IMG/VR virus record: IMGVR_UViG_3300046804_004123
Span: 1 to 64,000 of that record
DNA: 64,000 bases
From: a virus
Direction: 5' to 3' (one strand)
Within the stretch, counting starts at the first letter, position 1, and each line of letters opens with the position of its first letter. Below, piece by piece: positions 1 to 6,778 of this stretch. The position numbers were made by a program, and so were the translations under genes. The notes under the pieces are model-generated. The model worked only from the letters and a program-made list of their open reading frames with translations, ran no database searches and was not told the origin of the DNA.

Positions 1-392
1 ATTACAAATAAAAAAGTTAAAACAGATCCATCTTTATGATAAAAATAAGAACTTTTACTTTTATATTTTGAAACAAAAGTTCTATCATGGTTTGTAGTTA
101 AATAATATCCAAGAAAAGGATTTTCTTTAGATAAATTTTCAAAATCTAGATCATTAATTTTGTTTAAAATATTTAAAACTTTACTATCTTCTCTATTATT
201 TTTAAATATTGTATCTAAATCAAAAGAAATAGTATTATGATTTTCATATAAAGGACAATGATGTTTATCTAAACATTTTATAGATTCATCATAGTTCATG
301 ATTTCATCTATAATTAAATCCAATTCAATTTGTTCAAAAAAATTGTTAATAATAGTATGATGAAAAGGATAATTAAAATGAATAATTTTCAT
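1..392 (-). CDS. 2OG-Fe(II) oxygenase-like protein, C-terminus outside window
   Basis: The first 130 codons of an open frame start at an ATG overlapping the stop of the next gene upstream (ATGA) and run off the left edge without a stop. The last visible part has the pattern YHKDGSVLTFLF, which resembles the HxD iron-binding strand of the prolyl-hydroxylase-like 2OG-Fe(II) dioxygenases common in cyanophages. The distal His and the 2OG-binding Arg would lie beyond the edge, so the assignment is tentative. Two more oxygenase-like genes lie within the next 3 kb, which supports it. Extremely AT-rich (Asn, Ile, Lys, Phe). Confidence 0.6.
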   Translation of the reverse strand, partial: MKIIHFNYPFHHTIINNFFEQIELDLIIDEIMNYDESIKCLDKHHCPLYENHNTISFDLDTIFKNNREDSKVLNILNKINDLDFENLSKENPFLGYYLTTNHDRTFVSKYKSKSSYFYHKDGSVLTFLFV

Positions 393-1129
393 TTAGGATC
401 TTTTTCTCCATAAAAATTTCTATCATTCCATAATTGAACATAATCATTGATTCCAACCATACCAAAATCAGAAACGTTTACACTATGCCAAGCACATTTA
501 TGTTGAGCAATTACACTGCCATTATCTAATACATATGATCTATTTTTATTATTGTGAAATGGAGTTAATTGTTGAAATGTTCCTTCGGAAACTTTATTAA
601 TTTGTAATCCGTATTTTAAATAACATAATCCAAAAACTCCAGGTCCAGTTGGAGCACACGTTCCATCACCATAAAATTTTGTTTTACAATTTTTTACAAC
701 AGTTTCTATACATTTTTCTATCACTATATTCTTTTTTTTAGTATAATATAATGCTGGTTGCAATCCAAATTTTGGGCGATTTGGTTGTGTGCTGCCATGA
801 TCGTAAAAACATATAAAATCAAATTCTGAATAATTATCTACTCTAGAAAGCATCCTGATTGTACTATCAACATACCAACCACCCTTAATATAAGTTATAC
901 AATACCTTGCTAGATCTGATTTAGATGTATATGCTTTTAAATTATCATATGCCCATAAAACTTCTCTATCAAAATAATCGGATATAAAACTCCTGATCAT
1001 TTTATTGTTGTATAAAGTATATTCACATTCTGGATAATTGTATTTTACGGTTCCAGTTGAATATTCAAGAAATTTAGAAAGTTTTTGATTATCTTGAGAT
1101 GATACAAAAATTTGAGTGACGCAATCCAT
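389..1129 (-). CDS. Glycosyltransferase, DXD sugar-binding type
   Basis: 246 aa. The central segment LARYCITYIKGGWYVDSTI (about residues 73-91) matches the region of Gly_transf_sug (OCH1/capsular polysaccharide) glycosyltransferases in which Arg-Tyr, Gly-Gly and a DXD sequence bind the nucleotide-sugar and metal. The DXD here reads D-S-T, so the second Asp is missing and activity may be altered. A later GPGVFGL stretch fits the acceptor-side motif of the family. Likely role (inferred): transfer of a sugar to phage DNA, a virion protein or host surface material. One base separates it from the upstream oxygenase gene, and its stop overlaps the next start. Confidence 0.65.
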   Translation of the reverse strand: MDCVTQIFVSSQDNQKLSKFLEYSTGTVKYNYPECEYTLYNNKMIRSFISDYFDREVLWAYDNLKAYTSKSDLARYCITYIKGGWYVDSTIRMLSRVDNYSEFDFICFYDHGSTQPNRPKFGLQPALYYTKKKNIVIEKCIETVVKNCKTKFYGDGTCAPTGPGVFGLCYLKYGLQINKVSEGTFQQLTPFHNNKNRSYVLDNGSVIAQHKCAWHSVNVSDFGMVGINDYVQLWNDRNFYGEKDPK

Positions 1130-1130
1130 T

Positions 1131-1817
1131 TTATTCTAATTCAACATTCATGGAAAAAATAATTCTAGATTTTTTAGATTGATTTGGTTCAGTATAATGC
1201 ATTATATTTGAAGGGAAAATTAGCATCGTTCCTTCTGTTACTTTTTCAGAATGATTTAAAAAATTTCCTCTCAACGTATCTTGATAAGGACTAATAAATT
1301 GAGTTGATGTGTGTTCTTTTTCATCATACTCCAAGAAACAAATTACAGAAAGTCCATTCATTCCATGAATATGTGGTCCATGATACATGTTTTCTTTTTG
1401 CTCTTGAAACCAAGCATCTAATATATTTGCTTTTTTATCTGGATATTTTTCACTACCAAAAACTTCGTAAATTAAGTGAAGTTCTTCATTAAAAATTTCT
1501 GTTATTTTTTCAATAAAATTTTGATATGAATCGGAATAATTTTCTTTATTATAAGAACTTAAAACATTTCCTCTTCTCAATACTTTATCTTGATATTCAT
1601 TAAGAATCTTTAATAAATTATTCTTCTTTTCTTCCCAATTTGATAACTTTGAAATAGTAAAAAATGGAATAGAAAATACTGGTTTAACAAAAATTTCATT
1701 ATTTGAAAATTTTTTTGCAACTAATTCAGTATAATTTATTTTTTGTTCTATGTTTCCTAAAGGTTTTGAATAATCTTCCTCTTCTTTTTTATTAAATGTA
1801 AATCCTATCTGTTTCAT
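1131..1817 (-). CDS. Putative 2OG-Fe(II) oxygenase (HxH type)
   Basis: 228 aa. The C-terminal half carries GPHIHGMNGLSVICFLEY (near residue 147), then EGTMLIFPSNIMHYTEP and KSRIIFSMN. Together these give the HxH/D...H...R triad spacing of phage 2OG-Fe(II) oxygenases (TIGR02466-like). The N-terminal half (residues 1-120) is Lys/Glu-rich and not recognised. The ATG start lies 11 bases after the preceding gene's stop. Substrate unknown; these enzymes hydroxylate proteins, nucleic acids or small molecules. Confidence 0.65.
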   Translation of the reverse strand: MKQIGFTFNKKEEEDYSKPLGNIEQKINYTELVAKKFSNNEIFVKPVFSIPFFTISKLSNWEEKKNNLLKILNEYQDKVLRRGNVLSSYNKENYSDSYQNFIEKITEIFNEELHLIYEVFGSEKYPDKKANILDAWFQEQKENMYHGPHIHGMNGLSVICFLEYDEKEHTSTQFISPYQDTLRGNFLNHSEKVTEGTMLIFPSNIMHYTEPNQSKKSRIIFSMNVELE

Positions 1818-1828
1818 AAATTTTAAAA

Positions 1829-2065
1829 TTAATTTTTTTGTTTAAATTCTTTTTCAAGTTCTTTTGCAAGTTTCATAGCCCTTCTCCACATCATGTATTT
1901 TACAATAGGATTTGTTGGATTGTAAAACAACCACCACTTTGCTTTTTCATATTCCACTCTTGCAAGTTGAGTCACCATGTAAAATCCTTTTGCAACTGAT
2001 TGATCAGTAATAATCAAATAAGCAACACAAAAGAATATAATAAAATATATGTAAGATGCACTCAT
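1829..2065 (-). CDS. Small membrane protein, unknown function
   Basis: 78 aa. Residues 4-20 (YIYFIIFFCVAYLII) form one N-terminal hydrophobic helix, followed by a basic, Trp-rich amphipathic tail ending in a Lys/Glu coil. This looks like a single-span inner-membrane protein with a cytoplasmic tail. The start codon overlaps the stop of the upstream 58-aa gene (ATGA), implying translational coupling. I do not recognise the family; similar small membrane proteins are common in cyanophage early regions. Confidence 0.6.
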   Translation of the reverse strand: MSASYIYFIIFFCVAYLIITDQSVAKGFYMVTQLARVEYEKAKWWLFYNPTNPIVKYMMWRRAMKLAKELEKEFKQKN

Positions 2066-2238
2066 TTTCTTATAGTTTTAAGATATTCTAGCACATGCTC
2101 ACGAACTTCCATAAGTTCGTTGTAACATTTCTGATTATGAGCACACTGGCGAAGTTCAGAATCTGGTTTGTGAACACTTTCTACAAACAAATCCAATCCG
2201 CGATTCCATTTTTGATCCTGTGTTTCATTTTCGTACAT
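2062..2238 (-). CDS. Small hypothetical protein, 58 aa
   Basis: ATG at 2238, TGA at 2064-2062. The product begins MYENETQDQKWNRGLDLF and ends EVREHVLEYLKTIRK. It is charged, predicted all-helical and lacks a membrane segment. Both ends overlap neighbours: 14 bases with the upstream gene and an ATGA overlap with the downstream one. This tight coupling, together with an open frame of normal codon use, is the main evidence that it is real. No family recognised. Confidence 0.6.
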   Translation of the reverse strand: MYENETQDQKWNRGLDLFVESVHKPDSELRQCAHNQKCYNELMEVREHVLEYLKTIRK

Positions 2239-2398
2239 TTGATTTAATTACCAAAGGGCAAGAAGGAACAACTTGTTTCAGTTCCAAAAGAATTTCTGTT
2301 TTTTGTTGAGGACTTAATAACTTAACGTTTACTAATCTGTTTGCGATCATAACAATTTCCGAACAAGATAGAATTGTTGTGATAAACAGAGTCGCCAT
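2225..2398 (-). CDS. Small hypothetical protein with hydrophobic N-terminus, 57 aa
   Basis: ATG at 2398, preceded by AGGGC seven bases upstream as a Shine-Dalgarno site; TGA at 2227-2225. The protein starts MATLFITTILSCSEIVMIA, a possible signal or membrane segment with a Cys, and ends in a short charged helix. A second ATG at 2350 would give 41 aa without the hydrophobic part; the RBS favours 2398. Function unknown. Confidence 0.55.
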   Translation of the reverse strand: MATLFITTILSCSEIVMIANRLVNVKLLSPQQKTEILLELKQVVPSCPLVIKSNVRK

Positions 2399-2422
2399 AA
2401 GTTTGCCCTGCGATAAAATTAT

Positions 2423-2641
2423 TTATTGAGAAAATCCAGAACCCTTTACCTTTTCTTTGGTTTTCTTTTTGTCTTTTACAATTACATAATTCAAAAAATC
2501 TGGAATTTGATTGTTCTGGAACCAATACTTCTGAACATCTTCCCAGTGTTCAAAAAATTGGTTTTTACCACTTTTCAGGACAACTTCATAAGTGTGTCTA
2601 TCATAAAGATCATCAGATGTGCAAGTGAACATTTGAGTCAT
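2423..2641 (-). CDS. Conserved cyanophage-type hypothetical protein, 72 aa
   Basis: A short globular protein containing DLYDRHTYEVVLKSGK and a Trp-rich middle (HWEDVQKYWF), with a Lys-rich tail. The pattern is like small proteins seen repeatedly in T4-like cyanophages, but I cannot attach a function. Its ATG overlaps the stop of the upstream 74-aa gene (ATGA), so both probably belong to one translationally coupled early operon. Confidence 0.65.
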   Translation of the reverse strand: MTQMFTCTSDDLYDRHTYEVVLKSGKNQFFEHWEDVQKYWFQNNQIPDFLNYVIVKDKKKTKEKVKGSGFSQ

Positions 2642-2862
2642 AGAAATTCATCCAAACTAGAAACCGATGCACCTTTTGCGGACTTTTCAATGTACCTTTT
2701 TGCGGAGTTATAGTTGTTGCAAGTATGCACTTGTTGCCCTTTATAAACAATAATAAACTTCTTTCCCCAAGGAAGTGCTGCCCACATTCCGTCCTTGGTT
2801 ACATAACCATTTGGATCTCCTGGATTAGGATCCAAAAGAGTTTCGTTCTGAATGTTATTCAT
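2638..2862 (-). CDS. Conserved cyanophage-type hypothetical protein, 74 aa
   Basis: Contains DGMWAALPWGKKFIIVYKGQ followed by CNNYNSAKRYIEKS, suggesting a small beta-sheet domain with a C-terminal helix. No catalytic motif or membrane segment is visible. It overlaps the upstream oxygenase gene by 8 bases and the downstream gene by 4, consistent with a single operon read from right to left. Function unknown. Confidence 0.65.
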   Translation of the reverse strand: MNNIQNETLLDPNPGDPNGYVTKDGMWAALPWGKKFIIVYKGQQVHTCNNYNSAKRYIEKSAKGASVSSLDEFL

Positions 2863-3400
2863 TTTTACAATATTTTAGAGCAATTGAAAATCTATGATAA
2901 TTTTTAAAACTTGTTGCTTTGTGTAATATACTACCATCAAAAAGAACCATCCTATTTGGAATTGGAGGAACCCCATATATTGTTCTATTTAAATAGAATT
3001 GAGTTTCTCCCCCATCATCAAGATTCCAATTTTCATTTATATAATACAAACAAGTATATAATTGAGATACATTTTCTGGAGTATCTATATGAAATCTTGG
3101 ATTTTCTCCAGGAGCAAAGCAATTAACATACATTCTTTGTAAATCAAGATTTTTTAGAACAGAAAATTGAAAACGACATTTACTATCAATTAAATTTAAA
3201 ATTTTATTATTTAAATTGTTGGATGGAAATATTTGATGTGTCATTCCAGTAACATATTTTAAAATATTTTCTCCAGAAGGAATGGCACTGTAATCATCAA
3301 CCTCACCGTAATTATACGATGCATTTTTACAATAATTACTTACATTTTGAAAATCATCATTATTTAAAAAATTGTCTATTACTTCAATATCAAGATTCAT
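2855..3400 (-). CDS. 2OG-Fe(II) oxygenase, prolyl 4-hydroxylase-like
   Basis: 181 aa, normal length for the phage P4H-like family. The iron triad is visible: FHID (His and Asp, about residues 98-101), LFDGSILHKA (distal His, about residue 160) and a following HRFSIALKY in which Arg would bind 2-oxoglutarate. The family hydroxylates proteins or nucleotides using O2, Fe(II) and 2OG; the target here is unknown. Its ATG overlaps the stop of the 46-aa gene upstream. It is one of four such oxygenase-like genes in the window. Confidence 0.75.
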   Translation of the reverse strand: MNLDIEVIDNFLNNDDFQNVSNYCKNASYNYGEVDDYSAIPSGENILKYVTGMTHQIFPSNNLNNKILNLIDSKCRFQFSVLKNLDLQRMYVNCFAPGENPRFHIDTPENVSQLYTCLYYINENWNLDDGGETQFYLNRTIYGVPPIPNRMVLFDGSILHKATSFKNYHRFSIALKYCKNE

Positions 3401-3540
3401 CAGAACTTAACATTCACACCAACCACTTTTGCCTTGGGGTTGCGGGCAATCGCAGTTTCACGGGCATCTTGGGGATTGGATGCCTGAACTTCTTCGTTAA
3501 ACACTTTACCAGCAACGTAGAGTTGAACAACGTACTTCAT
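3400..3540 (-). CDS. Small conserved protein, 46 aa
   Basis: ATG at 3540, TGA at 3402-3400 (TGATG overlap with the oxygenase). The product begins MKYVVQLYVAGKVFNEEVQA, contains NPQDARETA and ends KVVGVNVKF. The beta-helix-beta pattern resembles small cyanophage hypothetical proteins. Base composition is less AT-rich than the oxygenase, similar to the helicase upstream. An AGGAG-type site precedes the start. Function unknown. Confidence 0.65.
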   Translation of the reverse strand: MKYVVQLYVAGKVFNEEVQASNPQDARETAIARNPKAKVVGVNVKF

Positions 3541-3579
3541 TTAAAAGACTCCTTTGTGAATTGAATAGTTGAATGAAAA

Positions 3580-4806
3580 TCAGCGGCGAATGGTGCTCAC
3601 CGCAACATCACCTTTTACGAAAATGGTGTCAACCACATTCTGTACGGCACGTGCGGTGTTCGTAGATGCCTTATCAAAGGTGGGGCAGATCACCAGTCCA
3701 TAGGATTTGGTGTATGCCTCCAGATCGCCCGCCTGGAGGGCACCAGAGCGGATTCCAGCAGCATCCTGGGGGTGTAGGCGCAGAGTACGCCCAACCGTCT
3801 GTCCGATGCCCACAACATCCATAGAGCGCATGAATACTACTGCCTCCAGAGCAGAGATGTTGATGCCTTCTGCCAGAATGCTGTGGTGCAGAACCACAAA
3901 CTTCTTGTCGGCATCCTTACCCCAGCGATTGAGAGTGTCAAAGAACACCTCACGGTTTACAATCTTACCATCAATAAAAGCACCGTGCTTGGAAGTAATG
4001 TGCATCACAGAGTAACCCTGCTCTGCCAGTTGATCTGCAAAATCAGTTTCGGAAAGCAAACCAACAATATGTTTGGTTGCCTTGGCACAGATCAGAATCT
4101 TATTGACAGGATGATCTGCAATCGTTTGCAGAAGATACTCACAATCACGCTGGGCAATATCCTCACCCTTGATAGAAAGGCGCATCTCCTTCATCATCAC
4201 CTTGGGAGGAATGATGTAACCACCCTGCACAAGATCAGGAGCAGGAACCTTGGCAATAATCTGCCCATAAACATCAGTATCGTTCATGCCAGGTTTGCCA
4301 ACCACAGAAGAATACTTGGGAGTTGCAGTAAAGAAGTAGCAACGCTTTGCTTCGGAAGCAAAATACTCTGTGGCAGGAAAGAAATTACGCTTGACAGAGT
4401 TGTGTGCCTCGTCAAAGTAAATGGTGTCCACAGTAATACCTGCACATTGCAGTTGCTGCAGAGAGTTGTAGGTAGTAAAGATCAGTTTGTGACCTTCTAC
4501 CTGCTCACACCAGGCACGAATAATGTTAGGGCGAGTGCTGCTGAAGTGATGAGTTTCACCCGTATGAACGTGCATCACATGAGCGTTAGTGATAAACTCA
4601 AGATACTCACTTGACAACTGCTCTGCCAGGAGGATGCGGGGCGAAACCACTACGATGGTTTGAGTAGTATCAGAAAGGAACTGCTCAATCGCATCAAAAA
4701 TACCAACGTTGGTTTTACCACCGCCAGTAGGGAAAACACAGATGCCCTTGGCAACCTGCCGCAGAGCATCAAGAGCAATTTGTTGATGGGGGCGAAGTTG
4801 GAACAA
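3580..4806 (-). CDS. Superfamily 2 DEAH-box helicase
   Basis: 408 aa. Motif I PTGGGKT (residues 26-32), motif II DEAH (132-135), motif III TAT (160-162) and a motif VI-like QTVGRTLR (about 336-343) define an SF2 helicase/ATPase related to type III restriction/UvsW-like enzymes. No nuclease domain follows motif VI. The start is TTG at 4806, with GGAG six bases before it; no upstream in-frame ATG exists. The gene has markedly higher GC than the flanking genes, suggesting separate acquisition. Downstream of two methylase-like genes but with its own -10 box, it may act in replication fork processing or with the modification module; which one is unknown. Confidence 0.8.
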   Translation of the reverse strand: MFQLRPHQQIALDALRQVAKGICVFPTGGGKTNVGIFDAIEQFLSDTTQTIVVVSPRILLAEQLSSEYLEFITNAHVMHVHTGETHHFSSTRPNIIRAWCEQVEGHKLIFTTYNSLQQLQCAGITVDTIYFDEAHNSVKRNFFPATEYFASEAKRCYFFTATPKYSSVVGKPGMNDTDVYGQIIAKVPAPDLVQGGYIIPPKVMMKEMRLSIKGEDIAQRDCEYLLQTIADHPVNKILICAKATKHIVGLLSETDFADQLAEQGYSVMHITSKHGAFIDGKIVNREVFFDTLNRWGKDADKKFVVLHHSILAEGINISALEAVVFMRSMDVVGIGQTVGRTLRLHPQDAAGIRSGALQAGDLEAYTKSYGLVICPTFDKASTNTARAVQNVVDTIFVKGDVAVSTIRR

Positions 4807-4828
4807 GGTCTCCGTTGCGTATGGGACT

Positions 4829-4834
4829 ATTATA
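4829..4834 (-). promoter_or_regulatory. -10 box upstream of the helicase gene
   Basis: TATAAT on the minus strand, 23 bases before the TTG start and directly after the terminator hairpin. No convincing -35 hexamer is seen at 16-18 bases, so it may be a weak or phage-activated promoter. Confidence 0.45.
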
Positions 4835-4839
4835 GCAGA

Positions 4840-4863
4840 AAGGGGTCCTCACGGGGACCCCTT
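4840..4863 (-). terminator. Hairpin terminator after the small methylase gene
   Basis: Nine-base perfect stem (AAGGGGTCC/GGACCCCTT) with a six-base loop, 7 bases after the stop of the upstream gene on the minus strand. The T-tract is short (TTTC), so termination may be partial. Confidence 0.7.
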
Positions 4864-4869
4864 GTGCCA

Positions 4870-5280
4870 CTAGAAAAACTGTTCCACTCCCACTGGTTCC
4901 CCAAAGGAATAATCATATGTAAGAGCATCATGGCACACATAATGTGGATGATCAATAGGCACTCCAACTCTCTCACACATTTCTTTATGATTATCTTCCA
5001 TTAACTCAACTGCATACAACATGTTGTTAAGAACATGATCTTCAGAGTGATACTTAATCAATTCATTCTTAAGTGCAAGAATAAAATTGCCAGAACCAGC
5101 AGAATTGTCCAGAAACTTTGAATTTGGATTTTTTCGTTTTTCAAGATCAATCATCTGAACCATTTCTTTACATATTTCCATGGGTGTGAATACTTCTTGA
5201 GTTTCGGCAATTCTTTCATCCGAACGCTCAATATTAGATCCAGTATTCTTATTGTGCTGATTCTTCGTGCCCATTACCAT
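4870..5280 (-). CDS. N6-adenine methylase-like protein, SAM-binding half only
   Basis: 136 aa. TQEVFTPMEICKEMV (about 27-41) is motif X. FLDNSAGSGNF (56-66) is SAM-binding motif I, YAVELMEDN is motif II and CHDALTYDYSF is motif III of gamma-class N6-adenine methyltransferases. The protein stops exactly where the catalytic NPPY/F motif IV would follow. The upstream gene, overlapping by 32 bases, supplies an NPPF motif, so the two may form one enzyme as a heterodimer; this is inference. A second in-frame ATG at 5274 is an alternative start. Confidence 0.7.
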   Translation of the reverse strand: MVMGTKNQHNKNTGSNIERSDERIAETQEVFTPMEICKEMVQMIDLEKRKNPNSKFLDNSAGSGNFILALKNELIKYHSEDHVLNNMLYAVELMEDNHKEMCERVGVPIDHPHYVCHDALTYDYSFGEPVGVEQFF

Positions 5281-6637
5281 ATCGTTTTGTATAAATCGTG
5301 ATCAATTTAGTTTTGCCAAGATGAGGAATTCCATTTGTAGTTTCCATAGAAGTATTACGGAAACTATTATCCCCATTTTGCCCAAGAGAAATGATTCGCT
5401 TCAAAATTTCTTCTTTAGTTGTATTCACATCAGGGCGAACACGGATATAGTTGTGACTTGATGATTTCTCATAATCGGTCCATACTTTACCATTCTCATT
5501 TTTTTCACCAGGAAGATACACTTTACCAGAAACACCAGCACCATCACCACCAACAAAAATATCAGCATCATATCGGTGCTCATATTTCAGAAACTCAATA
5601 TGGGGATGTTCCTTATAAGTAGGATCTAGATCTCTTTGTTTTTCTCCAATTTTCCATTCTTGAATACATGCATCAATACTTGCAGCAAAATCATTATCTG
5701 CACAATCTTGGGTTGATACCAGTTCAAGATCACGATTAATTTTATTAAAATTGGCAGAACCTTGTTTCATAGATTTAGGTAGAATTAAAATAATCTGCCC
5801 ATTTTTTGCCCGAACACGTTCAGCAGCATTATTCAAGAAATTAAGTGCTAATCTACCACCTTTACCAAAAGGTGGATTACCAATCACAACATTAAAATCC
5901 ATATTATTGTATTCATCCTCTGTAATATATTTAACACACTCTGGAAGATGCCCGAGTCCAATACACATATCATAATCTTTATCGGTGTAAATATTTGTAA
6001 ATCCAAGATTTGATAATGTGACACAAAAATGACCCCAAGCGTCCATAGGAACATAAATCATAGCATCTTTGGGAAGATTTTTCAATCGTTCGACAATTTC
6101 ATAAACAAGATGCAATTTAGGAGCTCTAGTTGCTTCTGGATTTTTTTCTTTAATTTTTTTAGCATGAGATTCTGGCGTAAATCCATAAACTTTTTCTTGC
6201 TCACGAAAAGTATCACTCATGGCAATAATTTTCTCTCGTAAATAAGATACATGTTCAGAATAAGTTTTTATATAAAGAGGGGCCTCAACTACTTCAGGAG
6301 ATCCACCAAGAGAATTTTTTCTACATCCAGAAGAATATAAAGAATGACGAATATAATGATCCGAAAGATCTGGATGAACTTTCAGAATTACATCATATTC
6401 ACGTTTTTCTGCCCATTTAGAATAATCTGAACGATTATATCTCCCTTTATTATCAAAGGTTTCGTCATCTTTAGTTTGCCCAACAAAAGCGGAAACAGGA
6501 CGACGTCCAAGTTCAATAAGTTCTTTTATTGCTGGTTGTTGGATAATATAAATTAAATTATAATCTTCTTCATCAATTGCTGCACGATAAAAAGGATCTA
6601 CTTGTTCTTGAATAGCAGTCAAAAGTCCGTTGGTCAT
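5249..6637 (-). CDS. DNA N6-adenine methylase-like protein with NPPF motif
   Basis: 462 aa from the ATG at 6637. An in-frame TTG at 6673 lies inside the terminator U-tract and upstream of the -10 box, so it is rejected as start. NPPFGKGGR (about residues 254-262) is the catalytic motif IV of N6-adenine methylases. Ahead of it GFTPES and YVPMDAWGHF sit where motifs X and I are expected, but the glycine-rich SAM loop is not canonical. The N-terminal 170 and C-terminal 180 residues may hold target recognition. It overlaps the downstream gene, which has an intact SAM site but no motif IV. Likely role: modification of phage DNA against host restriction. Confidence 0.7.
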   Translation of the reverse strand: MTNGLLTAIQEQVDPFYRAAIDEEDYNLIYIIQQPAIKELIELGRRPVSAFVGQTKDDETFDNKGRYNRSDYSKWAEKREYDVILKVHPDLSDHYIRHSLYSSGCRKNSLGGSPEVVEAPLYIKTYSEHVSYLREKIIAMSDTFREQEKVYGFTPESHAKKIKEKNPEATRAPKLHLVYEIVERLKNLPKDAMIYVPMDAWGHFCVTLSNLGFTNIYTDKDYDMCIGLGHLPECVKYITEDEYNNMDFNVVIGNPPFGKGGRLALNFLNNAAERVRAKNGQIILILPKSMKQGSANFNKINRDLELVSTQDCADNDFAASIDACIQEWKIGEKQRDLDPTYKEHPHIEFLKYEHRYDADIFVGGDGAGVSGKVYLPGEKNENGKVWTDYEKSSSHNYIRVRPDVNTTKEEILKRIISLGQNGDNSFRNTSMETTNGIPHLGKTKLITIYTKRYGNGHEESAQ

Positions 6638-6661
6638 GGATGAATTGGAAGTTATGCAAGT

Positions 6662-6667
6662 ATTATA
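6662..6667 (-). promoter_or_regulatory. -10 box upstream of the large methylase gene
   Basis: TATAAT on the minus strand, 24 bases before the chosen ATG at 6637 and immediately after the U-tract of the terminator. No clear -35 hexamer. It has the same terminator-then--10 arrangement as at 4829-4863. Confidence 0.45.
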
Positions 6668-6671
6668 CAGC

Positions 6672-6697
6672 AAAAAAGGGCTCTGTGTAGAGCCCTT
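6672..6697 (-). terminator. Strong intrinsic terminator
   Basis: Minus-strand stem AAGGGCTCT/AGAGCCCTT with a four-base loop, followed by a run of six U. It would end transcription coming from the giant structural gene at 6779-11770 and from the promoter at 6747-6775. Confidence 0.85.
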
Positions 6698-6746
6698 ATA
6701 CCAGTTCTTAAAGTGTCACAGTCTCATCTTCAAACCTAACAAAGGT

Positions 6747-6775
6747 ATTCTAATCAGATTTGAGCATTATGTCAA
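6747..6775 (-). promoter_or_regulatory. Sigma70-like promoter feeding a terminator
   Basis: TTGACA (6775-6770), 17-base spacer, TAGAAT (6752-6747) on the minus strand. Only about 70 bases separate the predicted start from the strong terminator, so the main product would be a short RNA, or read-through would feed the methylase genes. The transcribed stretch ends a short open frame reading RFEDETVTL without a start codon, perhaps a gene remnant. Confidence 0.55.
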
Positions 6776-6778
6776 GTC

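Noticed and set aside
3883-4614. Plus-strand open frame of 243 codons
   Set aside because: Lies wholly antisense to the helicase, has no recognisable domain or ribosome site; a by-product of the GC-richer helicase codons.
4840-4863. Inverted repeat as an attachment site or insertion-sequence end
   Set aside because: Position just after a stop codon fits a terminator; no transposase, target duplication or integrase is present in the window.
6638-6673. TTG-start extension of the large methylase
   Set aside because: It would begin in the terminator U-tract and include the -10 box; ATG at 6637 is better placed.
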